DNA from: Burkholderiaceae bacterium | GTDB lineage: Bacteria; Pseudomonadota; Gammaproteobacteria; Burkholderiales; Burkholderiaceae | Direction: 5' to 3' | Assembly (NCBI GenBank): GCA_025458735.1 | Contig: JALORV010000034.1 | Coordinates: forward strand, 1-6,611 | Length of the DNA stretch: 6,611 nucleotides | In this document: positions 1-5,881 of the stretch, one piece after another | Numbering within the stretch: the stretch's first letter is position 1 | Layout of the letters: every line of letters begins with the position of its first letter | Notes under the pieces: generated by a model | What the model saw: only the letters and a program-made list of their open reading frames with translations | Database searches by the model: none | What the model was told of the DNA's origin: nothing | Program-made: the position numbers and the translations under genes

Positions 1-61
1 CGTGCACGACCTGCGCATCGCCGTACCAGGCACCGAGCCGGTCCACCACCAGCAGCGTCAT
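1..61 (-). CDS. livF: Branched-chain amino acid-type ABC transporter ATP-binding protein LivF (5' end only)
   Basis: Only the first 20 codons are in the window; the gene runs off the left edge. On the minus strand an ATG at 61-59 opens a frame reading MTLLVVDRLGAWYGDAQVVH. This resembles the N-terminus of LivF-type ATPases, where a leading beta strand and a 'YG..QVLH' segment precede the Walker A loop. The start overlaps the livG stop as ATGA (61-58), which implies translational coupling, and a G-rich stretch (GGGGCGGG) lies just upstream. Position as last gene after SBP, permease and LivG is the standard HAAT order. By family, LivF would pair with LivG to energise import at the inner membrane. 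Walker motifs are outside the window, so the call rests on the N-terminus and the context. Confidence 0.8.
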   Translation of the reverse strand, partial: MTLLVVDRLGAWYGDAQVVH

Positions 62-801
62 GTGTCCCGCCCCAGGTAGACCGCCTGCACCGCGGCATCC
101 GCGCGGATCTCCGCCGGCGGGCCATCGGCGATGACGCGGCCGCGCGACAGCACGATGATGCGCTCGGCGTGGCCGAAGACGACGTCCATGCTGTGCTCGG
201 TGAACAGCACCGTGGTGCCGCGCTCGCGCGCAAGCGTGACCACCAGTGACATCAGCTCGGTGCGCTCGCCGGCGGCCATGCCGGCGGTCGGCTCGTCCAT
301 CAGCAACAACCGCGGCTTGGCGGCCAGCGCCAGCGCGAGTTCCAGCCGCTTCAGGTCGCCATAGGCCAGCGCGGCGGCCGGCAGCTCGCTGCGCGCGGCC
401 AGCCCGACTTTCTGCAGCAACGCCTGCGCCGCAGCGCGCTCGCGCCGGTCGAGCGGCGTGCCGAGCGAGTGTGCAGCACCCGCCGCCGTGATCACCGCAA
501 GCTGGGCGTTCTGCAGCACCGTCATCGAGGCAAAGGTCTGCGCCACCTGGAAGGTGCGGCCGATGCCCGCGTGCGCACGGGCCGCAGTCGGCATGCCGAC
601 CAGGGATCGGCCCTCGAAGACGATGCTGCCGGCATCGGGCGCGAGCTGGCCGTCGATCAGGTTGAACAGCGTCGACTTGCCGGCGCCATTCGGACCGATC
701 AGCGCGGTGACACTGCCCGCCGGGAGCGCGAAGGAGACGCCGTCGACCGCCCGCACGCCGCCGAAGGCACGAGCCAGCCGCTCGACGGCCAGTTCGCTCA
801 T
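58..801 (-). CDS. livG: Branched-chain amino acid-type ABC transporter ATP-binding protein LivG
   Basis: This is a 247-aa cytoplasmic ATPase of the HAAT importer family, close to the usual LivG length of about 255. Visible motifs are Walker A GPNGAGKST (36-44), Q-loop Gln85 in GRTFQ, the signature region LAYGD (145-149, a normal LivG variant of LSGGQ), Walker B LLLMDE (165-170, catalytic Glu170) and the switch His203 in TEHSMD. The frame is open for another 106 codons upstream, but that part is arginine-rich, resembles nothing and overlaps the permease. The ATG at 801-799 is chosen because the protein then begins at a typical LivG N-terminus and overlaps the permease stop as ATGA (801-798). 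The 3' end overlaps livF in the same way. It would hydrolyse ATP together with LivF to drive transport through the fused LivHM permease. All key residues are present. Confidence 0.95.
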   Translation of the reverse strand: MSELAVERLARAFGGVRAVDGVSFALPAGSVTALIGPNGAGKSTLFNLIDGQLAPDAGSIVFEGRSLVGMPTAARAHAGIGRTFQVAQTFASMTVLQNAQLAVITAAGAAHSLGTPLDRRERAAAQALLQKVGLAARSELPAAALAYGDLKRLELALALAAKPRLLLMDEPTAGMAAGERTELMSLVVTLARERGTTVLFTEHSMDVVFGHAERIIVLSRGRVIADGPPAEIRADAAVQAVYLGRDT

Positions 802-2633
802 CGGCCCGCCGCCCCGGCGCGCGTGCGCAGGTAGCCGACGATGCCCTGCGGAAACAGCATCACCAGCACGACGATGATCAGGCCCAGCGCCAGCCGCCAG
901 TACTCGGCGTGGCGGATCACCTCGGTGGCCAGGCCGTGATAGGCGATGGCACCGACGATCGGGCCCGAGAGCGTCTGCAGGCCGCCGAGCAGCACCATGA
1001 CCAGCGCATCGACCGACACGGGAATCGACAGCGCGTTGGGGAATACAGCGCCTTTCTGGAATGCCTGCAGCACACCCGCCAGCCCGCCGAACAGTCCGCC
1101 GGCCACGAAGGACGACCACAGTACGAGGCGCACGTCGATGCCGAGCGCCTCGGCGCGTGCCGGCGCATCACGCGCCGCCCGCAACGCGAAGCCGTACGGC
1201 GCCAGCGCCGCCCGCCGCAGCAGGACCAGGCACACGATCACGATGCCGACGGTCAGCGCGTAGTAGACGAGCCGGGATGCCGTCGGCGGCCACACGCCAA
1301 GCACGCCGTTGTCGCCACCGGTCACGTCGATCCATTGCACTGCGACCGACCACAGGATCTGTGCAAAGGCCAGTGTCAGCATCGACGAGTACACGCCCTG
1401 GGCGCGCAGTACGAAAACGCCGGTGAGCGCCGCCGCCGCCGCCGCGACCAGCGGTGCGGCAAGCAGCGCCACGCCGAACGGCGCGCCCGCACTGCTGACG
1501 AGCAACGCCGCCGCATAGGCACCCAGTCCGAAGAAGGCGGCGTGCCCGAACGACACCAGGCCGCCATGCCCCATGAAAAACTGCAGGCTGGCAGCAAACA
1601 GCGCCAGCAGCGCCATCTCGGTGGCGATCACCAGCGCATAGTCGCCGGCGGCGACCGGCAGCACCACCAGCGCAGCCACCGCGGCGGTAGCCAGCAGGCG
1701 CGCGCGCGGGGAAGACGGACGCAGCGGCGGATGGGTAGCCGCCCGCACCGTGCGCACGGCCGCCTCCGGCCGGCCGAACAGACCGTAGGGCCGTGCAACC
1801 AGCGTCACCGCCATGGCGACGAACACCAGCACCAGCGTCGACTGCGGCAGCAGCCAGACGCCGAAGGCATGCAGCACCCCGATCGCGAGCGAGGCCCAGA
1901 AGGCGCCGGTGATCGATCCCAGCCCGCCGACGACGACGACGACGAAGGCCTCGACCAGGATCGTCAGGTCCATCTGCAGGTTGACGGTTTCGCGCGGAAT
2001 CTGCAGCGCGCCGGCCAGTCCCGCCAGCCCGGCGCCGAGCGCAAACACCGCGCTGAACAGCCGCCGCTCGTTGACCCCGAGCGCGGCCGCCATCTCGCGG
2101 TCCTGCGTCGCCGCGCGCACGATCGTGCCCCAGCGGGTGCGGCGGAAAGTCCACCAGAGCGCCGCGTAGATCAGCGGGCCAACGACGGTCAGCAGCAGGT
2201 TGTACTCTGGCACAAAGGCGCCGCCGATCTCGATGGCCCCTTTCAGTCCCGGCGCCCGCGGCGCGAACACTTCCTCCGGTCCCCAGGCCGCCAGCACCAG
2301 GTCCTGCACGATCAGCGCGACACCGAAGGTCGCCAGCAGCTGGAAGATTTCCGGCGCCACGTAGATGCGCCGCAGGACGATGAACTCGATGACCAGTCCG
2401 ACGACGGCGACGATCGCAGCCGCCAGCAGCACGCCGCCGAAGAAACCGAGCGGCGTGGCCGGCAGCGCGGCCGTCAGCGACACCGCAAAGTAGGCGCCCA
2501 GCATGTACAACGCGCCGTGCGCGAAATTGACGACGCGGGTGACGCCGAAGATCAGCGTCAGGCCGGCGCTGACCAGGAACAGGGTCGAGCCGTAGGAAAG
2601 CCCTGCCAGGAACTGGCCGAGTACGAGGTCCAC
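798..2633 (-). CDS. livHM: Fused LivH-LivM permease of a branched-chain amino acid-type ABC transporter
   Basis: A single 611-aa reading frame carries both permease subunits that most bacteria encode separately. Residues 1 to about 287 are LivH-like: N-terminal membrane segment with VNFAHGALYMLGAY (35-48), EAA-like loop RAATQDREMAAALGVN (173-188), VVVVVGGLGSITGA (231-244) and the typical LivH end RPYGLFG (281-287). A hydrophilic Arg/Pro-rich linker follows (about 289-312). Residues 313-611 are LivM-like: GLVSFGHAAFFGLGAYAA (358-375), GGDNG (439-443), EAA-like loop RAARDAPARAEALGID (485-500) and LLGGLQTLSGPIVGA (548-562). I count about 16-18 hydrophobic segments by eye. The start is GTG at 2633-2631, the first ATG/GTG/TTG after an in-frame stop (the livK TAG at 2708-2706), with only a weak ribosome site. 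It forms the inner-membrane channel, acting with LivG/LivF. The frame is intact across the junction, so this is a true fusion in the sequence as given. Substrate cannot be read from the sequence. Confidence 0.93.
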   Translation of the reverse strand: MDLVLGQFLAGLSYGSTLFLVSAGLTLIFGVTRVVNFAHGALYMLGAYFAVSLTAALPATPLGFFGGVLLAAAIVAVVGLVIEFIVLRRIYVAPEIFQLLATFGVALIVQDLVLAAWGPEEVFAPRAPGLKGAIEIGGAFVPEYNLLLTVVGPLIYAALWWTFRRTRWGTIVRAATQDREMAAALGVNERRLFSAVFALGAGLAGLAGALQIPRETVNLQMDLTILVEAFVVVVVGGLGSITGAFWASLAIGVLHAFGVWLLPQSTLVLVFVAMAVTLVARPYGLFGRPEAAVRTVRAATHPPLRPSSPRARLLATAAVAALVVLPVAAGDYALVIATEMALLALFAASLQFFMGHGGLVSFGHAAFFGLGAYAAALLVSSAGAPFGVALLAAPLVAAAAAALTGVFVLRAQGVYSSMLTLAFAQILWSVAVQWIDVTGGDNGVLGVWPPTASRLVYYALTVGIVIVCLVLLRRAALAPYGFALRAARDAPARAEALGIDVRLVLWSSFVAGGLFGGLAGVLQAFQKGAVFPNALSIPVSVDALVMVLLGGLQTLSGPIVGAIAYHGLATEVIRHAEYWRLALGLIIVVLVMLFPQGIVGYLRTRAGAAGR

Positions 2634-2672
2634 GGGCGGGCGCAGGGTCGGTGGAGCCGGAACACCGCACCG

Positions 2673-2697
2673 GTCGTCGCGGCAGGCTGCCGCCGAC
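2673..2697 (-). promoter_or_regulatory. Potential mRNA stem-loop between livK and livHM
   Basis: In the 72-bp gap after livK, GCGGCA (2679-2684) pairs with TGCCGC (2688-2693) around a 3-base loop. After a 2-base bulge the stem continues with GTCG (2673-2676) against CGAC (2694-2697), giving ten base pairs. It begins about 8 bases after the livK stop and has no T-tract beyond it on the minus strand, so it is not a classic intrinsic terminator. Hairpins after binding-protein genes in ABC operons are known to protect the upstream message and allow excess binding protein over permease; that role here is inference. In GC-rich DNA some such structures occur by chance. Confidence 0.45.
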
Positions 2698-2705
2698 GTC
2701 CGGCG

Positions 2706-3914
2706 CTACTTCATCGCTTCCGCCGGGCGCCGCGCGCGCACCTCGGCGTCGGTCGGCAGGTAGTTGCGGCCATCCGCGTAGCGCCAGTCGACCATCGTGC
2801 CGCGTCCGCCGCGCAGGTCCAGCTTGCCGACGAAGGCTCCCATGGTCGACTGGTGGTCGAGCGCGCGGAAGGTCGCCGGGCCGAACGGCGTGCTGAAGTC
2901 GAGCCCGCGCAGCGCGGCGATCAGCTTCTCGGTGTCGGTCGACTTCGCCTTGCGGATCGCCTCGAAAATTGCCACGAAGGTCGCATAGCCGACCACCGAG
3001 CCGAGCCGCGGCGTGTCGTTGTAGCGCTTGTAGTACGCGTTGAAGAACCTGGCATGTTCGGGCGTGGAGATCTGGTCCCACGGGTAGCCGGTGACGATCC
3101 AGCCCTTCGGCGTCTCGTCCTTCAGCACATCGAGGTACTCGGGTTCACCCGACAGCAGGCTGACGACCGGCACGCGCGGAAACAGCCCGCGCAGGTTGCC
3201 TTCGCGCACCAGGCGCGGCAGGTCGGCGCCGAAGGTGACGTTGAAGATCGCCTCGGGACGCGCGGCGATCAGCGCCTGCACGGTGCTGGCTGCCTCGAGC
3301 TTGCCGAGCGCCGGCCATTGCTCGGCGACGAATTCCACATCGGGCCGGCGCGCCTTCAGCAGCGCCTTGAAGCTCGCCACCGCCGACTGGCCGTATTCGT
3401 AATTCGGCGCCACGATCGCCCAGCGCTTCGCCGGCAGCTTGATCGCCTCTTCCACCAGCATCGCCGACTGCATGAACGTACTGGGCCGCAGCCGGAACGT
3501 GTAGCGATTGCCTTTTTCCCACACCAGCGCGTCGGTCAGCGGCTCAGCGGCGACGAACAGCACCTTGTTGCGCAGCGCGAACTCGGCCACCGCCAGTCCG
3601 ACGTTCGACAGGAAGGTGCCCGCCAGCAGCTGCACCTTCTCGTTGGCCACCAGTTCCGTCGCCAGCCGGATCGCATCGTCCGGCTTGCCTGCGTCGTCGC
3701 GCGAGATCACTTCGATCCGGCGGCCCAGCAGGCCGCCGGCGCTGTTGACCTCTTCGACGGCCAGCTGCCAGCCCATGCGATAGGGCACGGTGAACTGCGG
3801 AATGGTCGAGTAGCTGTTGATCTCGCCGATGCGGATCGGCGCCGGCTGGGCGCCGAGCGGCCGCGCGGCGATGGCAGCCGCCGGCAGCAGCAGGAGATTG
3901 CGTCGGGTAGTCAT
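2706..3914 (-). CDS. Periplasmic substrate-binding protein of a branched-chain amino acid-type ABC importer (LivK-like)
   Basis: This 402-aa protein has an N-terminal export signal (MTTRR, then a Leu/Ala-rich core, probable cleavage near GA-Q at 22-23). TRRNLLL resembles a relaxed twin-arginine motif, but ordinary Sec export is equally possible. There is no lipobox cysteine, so it should be a free periplasmic protein. The mature part fits the type 1 periplasmic-binding fold (Peripla_BP_6): strand IRIGEINSYS (27-36), NSAGGLLGRRIEVISRDDAGKP (57-78), hinge-proximal AGTFLSN (98-104), APNYEYGQSAV (169-179) and a C-terminal segment around DHQSTMGAFVG (353-363). The ATG at 3914-3912 is preceded by a usable AAGGG ribosome site (3923-3927 on the minus strand). 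As first gene of the operon it delivers the ligand to the LivHM channel. HAAT binding proteins take leucine-type amino acids, but also amides, urea, aromatic acids and others, so I leave the ligand open and give no symbol. Confidence 0.9.
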   Translation of the reverse strand: MTTRRNLLLLPAAAIAARPLGAQPAPIRIGEINSYSTIPQFTVPYRMGWQLAVEEVNSAGGLLGRRIEVISRDDAGKPDDAIRLATELVANEKVQLLAGTFLSNVGLAVAEFALRNKVLFVAAEPLTDALVWEKGNRYTFRLRPSTFMQSAMLVEEAIKLPAKRWAIVAPNYEYGQSAVASFKALLKARRPDVEFVAEQWPALGKLEAASTVQALIAARPEAIFNVTFGADLPRLVREGNLRGLFPRVPVVSLLSGEPEYLDVLKDETPKGWIVTGYPWDQISTPEHARFFNAYYKRYNDTPRLGSVVGYATFVAIFEAIRKAKSTDTEKLIAALRGLDFSTPFGPATFRALDHQSTMGAFVGKLDLRGGRGTMVDWRYADGRNYLPTDAEVRARRPAEAMK

Positions 3915-4059
3915 ACCGCTGGCCCTTCGTGGCGGAGGGAATAGCGCCGGAAACGCGGCGTCCGTCGACTAGAATACCGGCTTTGTTTGCAGTGCATCGG
4001 AGCCCCGCGGGTGCCTCGCCAGGCCCCGCGCCGCGCGCCGGCCGGACAGGAGTCAGTCG
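3915..4059. promoter_or_regulatory. Divergent intergenic region with candidate promoters for the liv operon and fdxA
   Basis: This 145-bp gap separates two divergent transcription units and must hold at least two promoters. The best -10-like element for fdxA is TAGAAT (3970-3975); no convincing -35 lies 16-18 bases upstream. The same spot on the minus strand reads TATTCT, so the two promoters might overlap, again without a clear -35. The fdxA ribosome site ACAGGAG (4046-4052) sits 7 bases before its ATG and is the strongest Shine-Dalgarno in the window. No operator could be assigned to a known regulator. Confidence 0.4.
4006..4030 (+). promoter_or_regulatory. GC-rich hairpin in the fdxA leader
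   Basis: CGCGGG (4006-4011) pairs with CCCGCG (4025-4030). After one bulged T (4012), GCCT (4013-4016) pairs with AGGC (4021-4024) around a CGCC tetraloop. This gives ten base pairs in 25 bases, ending 15 bases before the ribosome site. There is no following T-run, so it is not an obvious terminator. It could affect message stability or translation of fdxA, or be a by-product of very high GC content. Confidence 0.4.
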
Positions 4060-4383
4060 ATGACGCATGTCGTCACCGAGTCGTGCATCAAGTGCAAGTA
4101 CACGGACTGCGTCGATGTGTGCCCGGTCGACTGCTTCCGCGAGGGCCCGAACATGCTGTCGATCGATCCCGACGAGTGCATCGACTGCGCCGTGTGCATT
4201 CCCGAGTGCCCGGTCAACGCGATCTACGCCGAGGAAGACGTGCCCGAGGACCAGCGCGACTTCATCCCGCTCAACGTCGAGCTGTCCAAGCAGTGGCCGT
4301 CGATCACGCGCATGAAGCCCCACCCGGCCGACGCCGACGAGTGGAAGGACGTGCGCGACAAGCGCCATCTGCTGGAACGCTGA
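4060..4383 (+). CDS. fdxA: Seven-iron ferredoxin FdxA ([3Fe-4S] + [4Fe-4S])
   Basis: This is a 107-aa soluble electron carrier, almost the length of Azotobacter vinelandii ferredoxin I and strikingly similar to it as I remember that sequence (shared [21 protein letters not shown] and the HLLER/HLER end). There are nine cysteines. By homology C9, C17 and C50 bind the [3Fe-4S] cluster and C21, C40, C43 and C46 the [4Fe-4S] cluster. C12 and C25 are the conserved extra cysteines, and Asp16 matches the acidic residue next to the 3Fe cluster. The tail after about residue 60 is the usual extension that packs over the cluster core. ATG 4060 has a good AGGAG site 7 bases upstream. The gene is first on the plus strand, divergent from the liv operon and 169 bp before phaZ. 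Its physiological partner cannot be told from sequence; in other bacteria FdxA-type ferredoxins are tied to general redox balance and oxidative stress. Confidence 0.96.
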   Translation: MTHVVTESCIKCKYTDCVDVCPVDCFREGPNMLSIDPDECIDCAVCIPECPVNAIYAEEDVPEDQRDFIPLNVELSKQWPSITRMKPHPADADEWKDVRDKRHLLER

Positions 4384-4479
4384 GCAACCGTCGCCCGGGA
4401 CCGGGAGCCGCACCGGCGTCCTGCCGCTCCCGCGGCCGCTGGACGCCGACTGGCGCAAATCGGCCTGACCAATCTGGTT

Positions 4480-4485
4480 TACTAT
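4480..4485 (+). promoter_or_regulatory. Candidate -10 element for phaZ
   Basis: The 169-bp gap between fdxA and phaZ contains one locally AT-richer patch (about 4456-4485). TACTAT here matches the sigma-70 -10 consensus at 4 of 6 positions and would give a leader of about 60 bases. No good -35 stands at the right distance; CTGACC (4465-4470) is too close. A short inverted repeat ACCA-ATC-TGGT (4468-4478) overlaps the region and could be an operator half-site pair or chance. No intrinsic terminator for fdxA is evident: CGGGAGC/GCTCCCG (4402-4408/4426-4432) has a 17-base loop and no T-run, so read-through into phaZ is possible. Confidence 0.25.
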
Positions 4486-4552
4486 CCGCCGGCGCGTCGG
4501 GAGGGCGTCTGGCAGATGGATGTCAATGGCGTTGGGTTGAGCGGAGGCCGGT

Positions 4553-5788
4553 GTGCTTTATCACCTGCATGAACTGCAGCGCCGATTCCTGAACCCGCTG
4601 TCGGTGTGGGCGCAGGCGACTTCCGAACTTTTCTCCAGTCCGTACAGCCCCCTCGCCTACTCGCCGCTGTCCCGCCGGCTGTCAGCCGGCTACGACCTGT
4701 TGCACCGGATCGGCAAGCACTACGAGAAGCCGGAATTCGGACTCAAGACCACCCGCATCGGTGACATCGAGGTTCCGGTCGTCGAGGAAGTGACGGCCGA
4801 GAAGCCATTTTGCCGCCTGCTGCATTTCAAGCGGGTGTTCCCGGCGAAGCTGAAGTCGCGCGCCGCCGATCCGCGCGTGCTGATCGTGGCGCCGCTGTCG
4901 GGCCACCATGCCACGCTGCTGCGCGACACGGTCCGCGCGCTGCTGCCGGATCACGACATCTGGATCACCGACTGGATCGATGCCCGCCTGGTGCCGATAA
5001 CGGCCGGTCCGTTCCACCTCGACGACTACGTCGACTACGTGATCGAGTTCGTGCGCACGCTGGGTCCCGATGTGCATCTGATCTCGGTGTGCCAGCCGAC
5101 GGTGCCGGTGCTGGCCGCGGTGTCGCTGATGGCGAGCCGCCGCGATCCGAAGCTGCCGAAGTCGATGACCATGATGGGCGGGCCGATCGACAGCCGCCGC
5201 AGTCCGACGCAGGTCAATGCGCTGGCGATGCGCAAGAACTTCGAGTGGTTCGAGAACAACGTGATCTTCAAGGTGCCGTCGGCCTATCCCGGTTACCTGC
5301 GCAAGGTCTACCCGGGCTTCCTGCAGCATGCCGGCTTCGTCGCGATGAACCCGGACCGGCACCTGAACTCGCACTGGGACTACTACCTCGACCTCGTCAA
5401 GGGCGACATGGACGACGTCGAAGGGCACCGCCAGTTCTACGACGAGTACAACGCGGTGCTCGACCTGCCGGCCGAGTACTACCTCGACACGATCCGCATC
5501 GTGTTCCAGGAACATCGCCTGCCCAACGGCACGTGGAAGGTGCGCGGCCAGCTGGTCAAGCCAGAAGACATCTCGACCGTCGCGCTGTTCACCATCGAAG
5601 GCGAGCTCGACGACATTTCCGGCAGCGGGCAGACGCGCGCGGCGCACGACCTGTGCAAGGGAATTCCCAAGGCGCGCAAGCAGCACCTGACGGCGCAGGG
5701 CGCCGGCCATTACGGCATCTTCAGCGGGCGCCGCTGGCGCGAGCAGATCGCGCCGCAGATCAAGTCCTTCATCCGCGCCTCCGCCTAG
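4553..5788 (+). CDS. phaZ: Intracellular polyhydroxyalkanoate (PHB) depolymerase PhaZ
   Basis: This 411-aa protein matches the intracellular PHB depolymerase family (Cupriavidus necator PhaZ1 type, about 419 aa) over its whole length as I recall it, starting with MLYHLHELQR. It mobilises native PHB granules in the cytoplasm and has no signal peptide. Conserved blocks are YEKP (57-60), EKPFCRL (83-89), APLSGHHATLLRDTVR (113-128), TDWIDAR (139-145), ISVCQPTVPV (177-186), MTMMGGPID (205-213), YPGFLQHAGFVAMNPDRHL (253-271), FYDEYNAVLD (295-304), EGELDDISGSGQT (349-361) and GHYGIFSGRRWR (385-396). The nucleophile position is Cys180, with Asp353 and His386 completing the inferred triad. The start is GTG 4553, the first start after an in-frame TGA at 4538, with GGAGG (4543-4547) 5 bases upstream; the protein start also fits the family. 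It is the carbon-storage gene of the cluster, between fdxA and rnfB. The C-terminal half corresponds to the PHB_depo_C domain. Confidence 0.95.
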   Translation: MLYHLHELQRRFLNPLSVWAQATSELFSSPYSPLAYSPLSRRLSAGYDLLHRIGKHYEKPEFGLKTTRIGDIEVPVVEEVTAEKPFCRLLHFKRVFPAKLKSRAADPRVLIVAPLSGHHATLLRDTVRALLPDHDIWITDWIDARLVPITAGPFHLDDYVDYVIEFVRTLGPDVHLISVCQPTVPVLAAVSLMASRRDPKLPKSMTMMGGPIDSRRSPTQVNALAMRKNFEWFENNVIFKVPSAYPGYLRKVYPGFLQHAGFVAMNPDRHLNSHWDYYLDLVKGDMDDVEGHRQFYDEYNAVLDLPAEYYLDTIRIVFQEHRLPNGTWKVRGQLVKPEDISTVALFTIEGELDDISGSGQTRAAHDLCKGIPKARKQHLTAQGAGHYGIFSGRRWREQIAPQIKSFIRASA

Positions 5789-5815
5789 TCGCGCCTCGCC
5801 ACTTCCAGCCCGCGC

Positions 5816-5856
5816 GCCGGTAACCGGCCGCACCGCGTGCTCGGCCATAATGGCCG
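5816..5856 (+). promoter_or_regulatory. Two near-perfect palindromes with a candidate -10 upstream of rnfB
   Basis: Between phaZ and the preferred rnfB start are two odd-length inverted repeats: GCCGGT-A-ACCGGC (5816-5828) and CGGCCAT-A-ATGGCCG (5842-5856), with centres 27 bases apart. One-base centres make RNA hairpins unlikely and suit dimeric protein binding better. The second contains CATAAT (5846-5851), a 5 of 6 match to the -10 consensus. Transcription starting near 5858 would leave a leader of about 24 bases before the ATG at 5882. No clear -35 is visible. Function is inferred only. Confidence 0.35.
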
Positions 5857-5881
5857 TCCCGGCTGCGTCGCCACCGTGTTG

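Noticed and set aside
802..1119. Upstream extension of the livG frame by 106 codons
   Set aside because: The extension is Arg/Gly-rich and unlike any LivG, and overlaps the end of the permease gene. The ATG at 801 gives the family-typical start and the ATGA junction.
2634..2708. livK and livHM are in the same frame, separated by a single TAG and 24 further sense codons, hinting at read-through fusion
   Set aside because: Same-frame neighbours occur a third of the time by chance, and stops are scarce in GC-rich DNA. A soluble periplasmic protein joined directly to this permease would be unusual, and no read-through signal is visible.
1168..3081. Long minus-strand frame overlapping livHM and livK in another phase
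   Set aside because: Out-of-frame reading of the same DNA with Arg/Gly/Ala-rich composition and no hydrophobic or motif pattern; the other frame has clear permease and binding-protein motifs.
909..3944. Very long plus-strand open frame (about 1011 codons) opposite livHM and livK
   Set aside because: It lies codon-on-codon opposite the two real genes, which are in the same frame as each other. In that register, antisense stops would need TTA, CTA or TCA sense codons, which are rare in such GC-rich genes. The translation is rich in Arg, Gln, His and Asp with no recognisable motif, while the minus strand gives complete transporter proteins.
4402..4432. Possible intrinsic terminator after fdxA (CGGGAGC/GCTCCCG)
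   Set aside because: Only seven base pairs with a 17-base loop and no T-run.
4682..5848. Long minus-strand open frame opposite phaZ
   Set aside because: It is a codon-on-codon shadow of phaZ by the same mechanism, with low-complexity His/Arg/Val composition. The plus strand encodes an unmistakable depolymerase.
5837..5881. GTG start at 5837 for rnfB, adding 15 residues
   Set aside because: The added residues are not conserved-looking, no ribosome site precedes the GTG, and the region holds palindromes and a -10-like box. It remains a less likely alternative.
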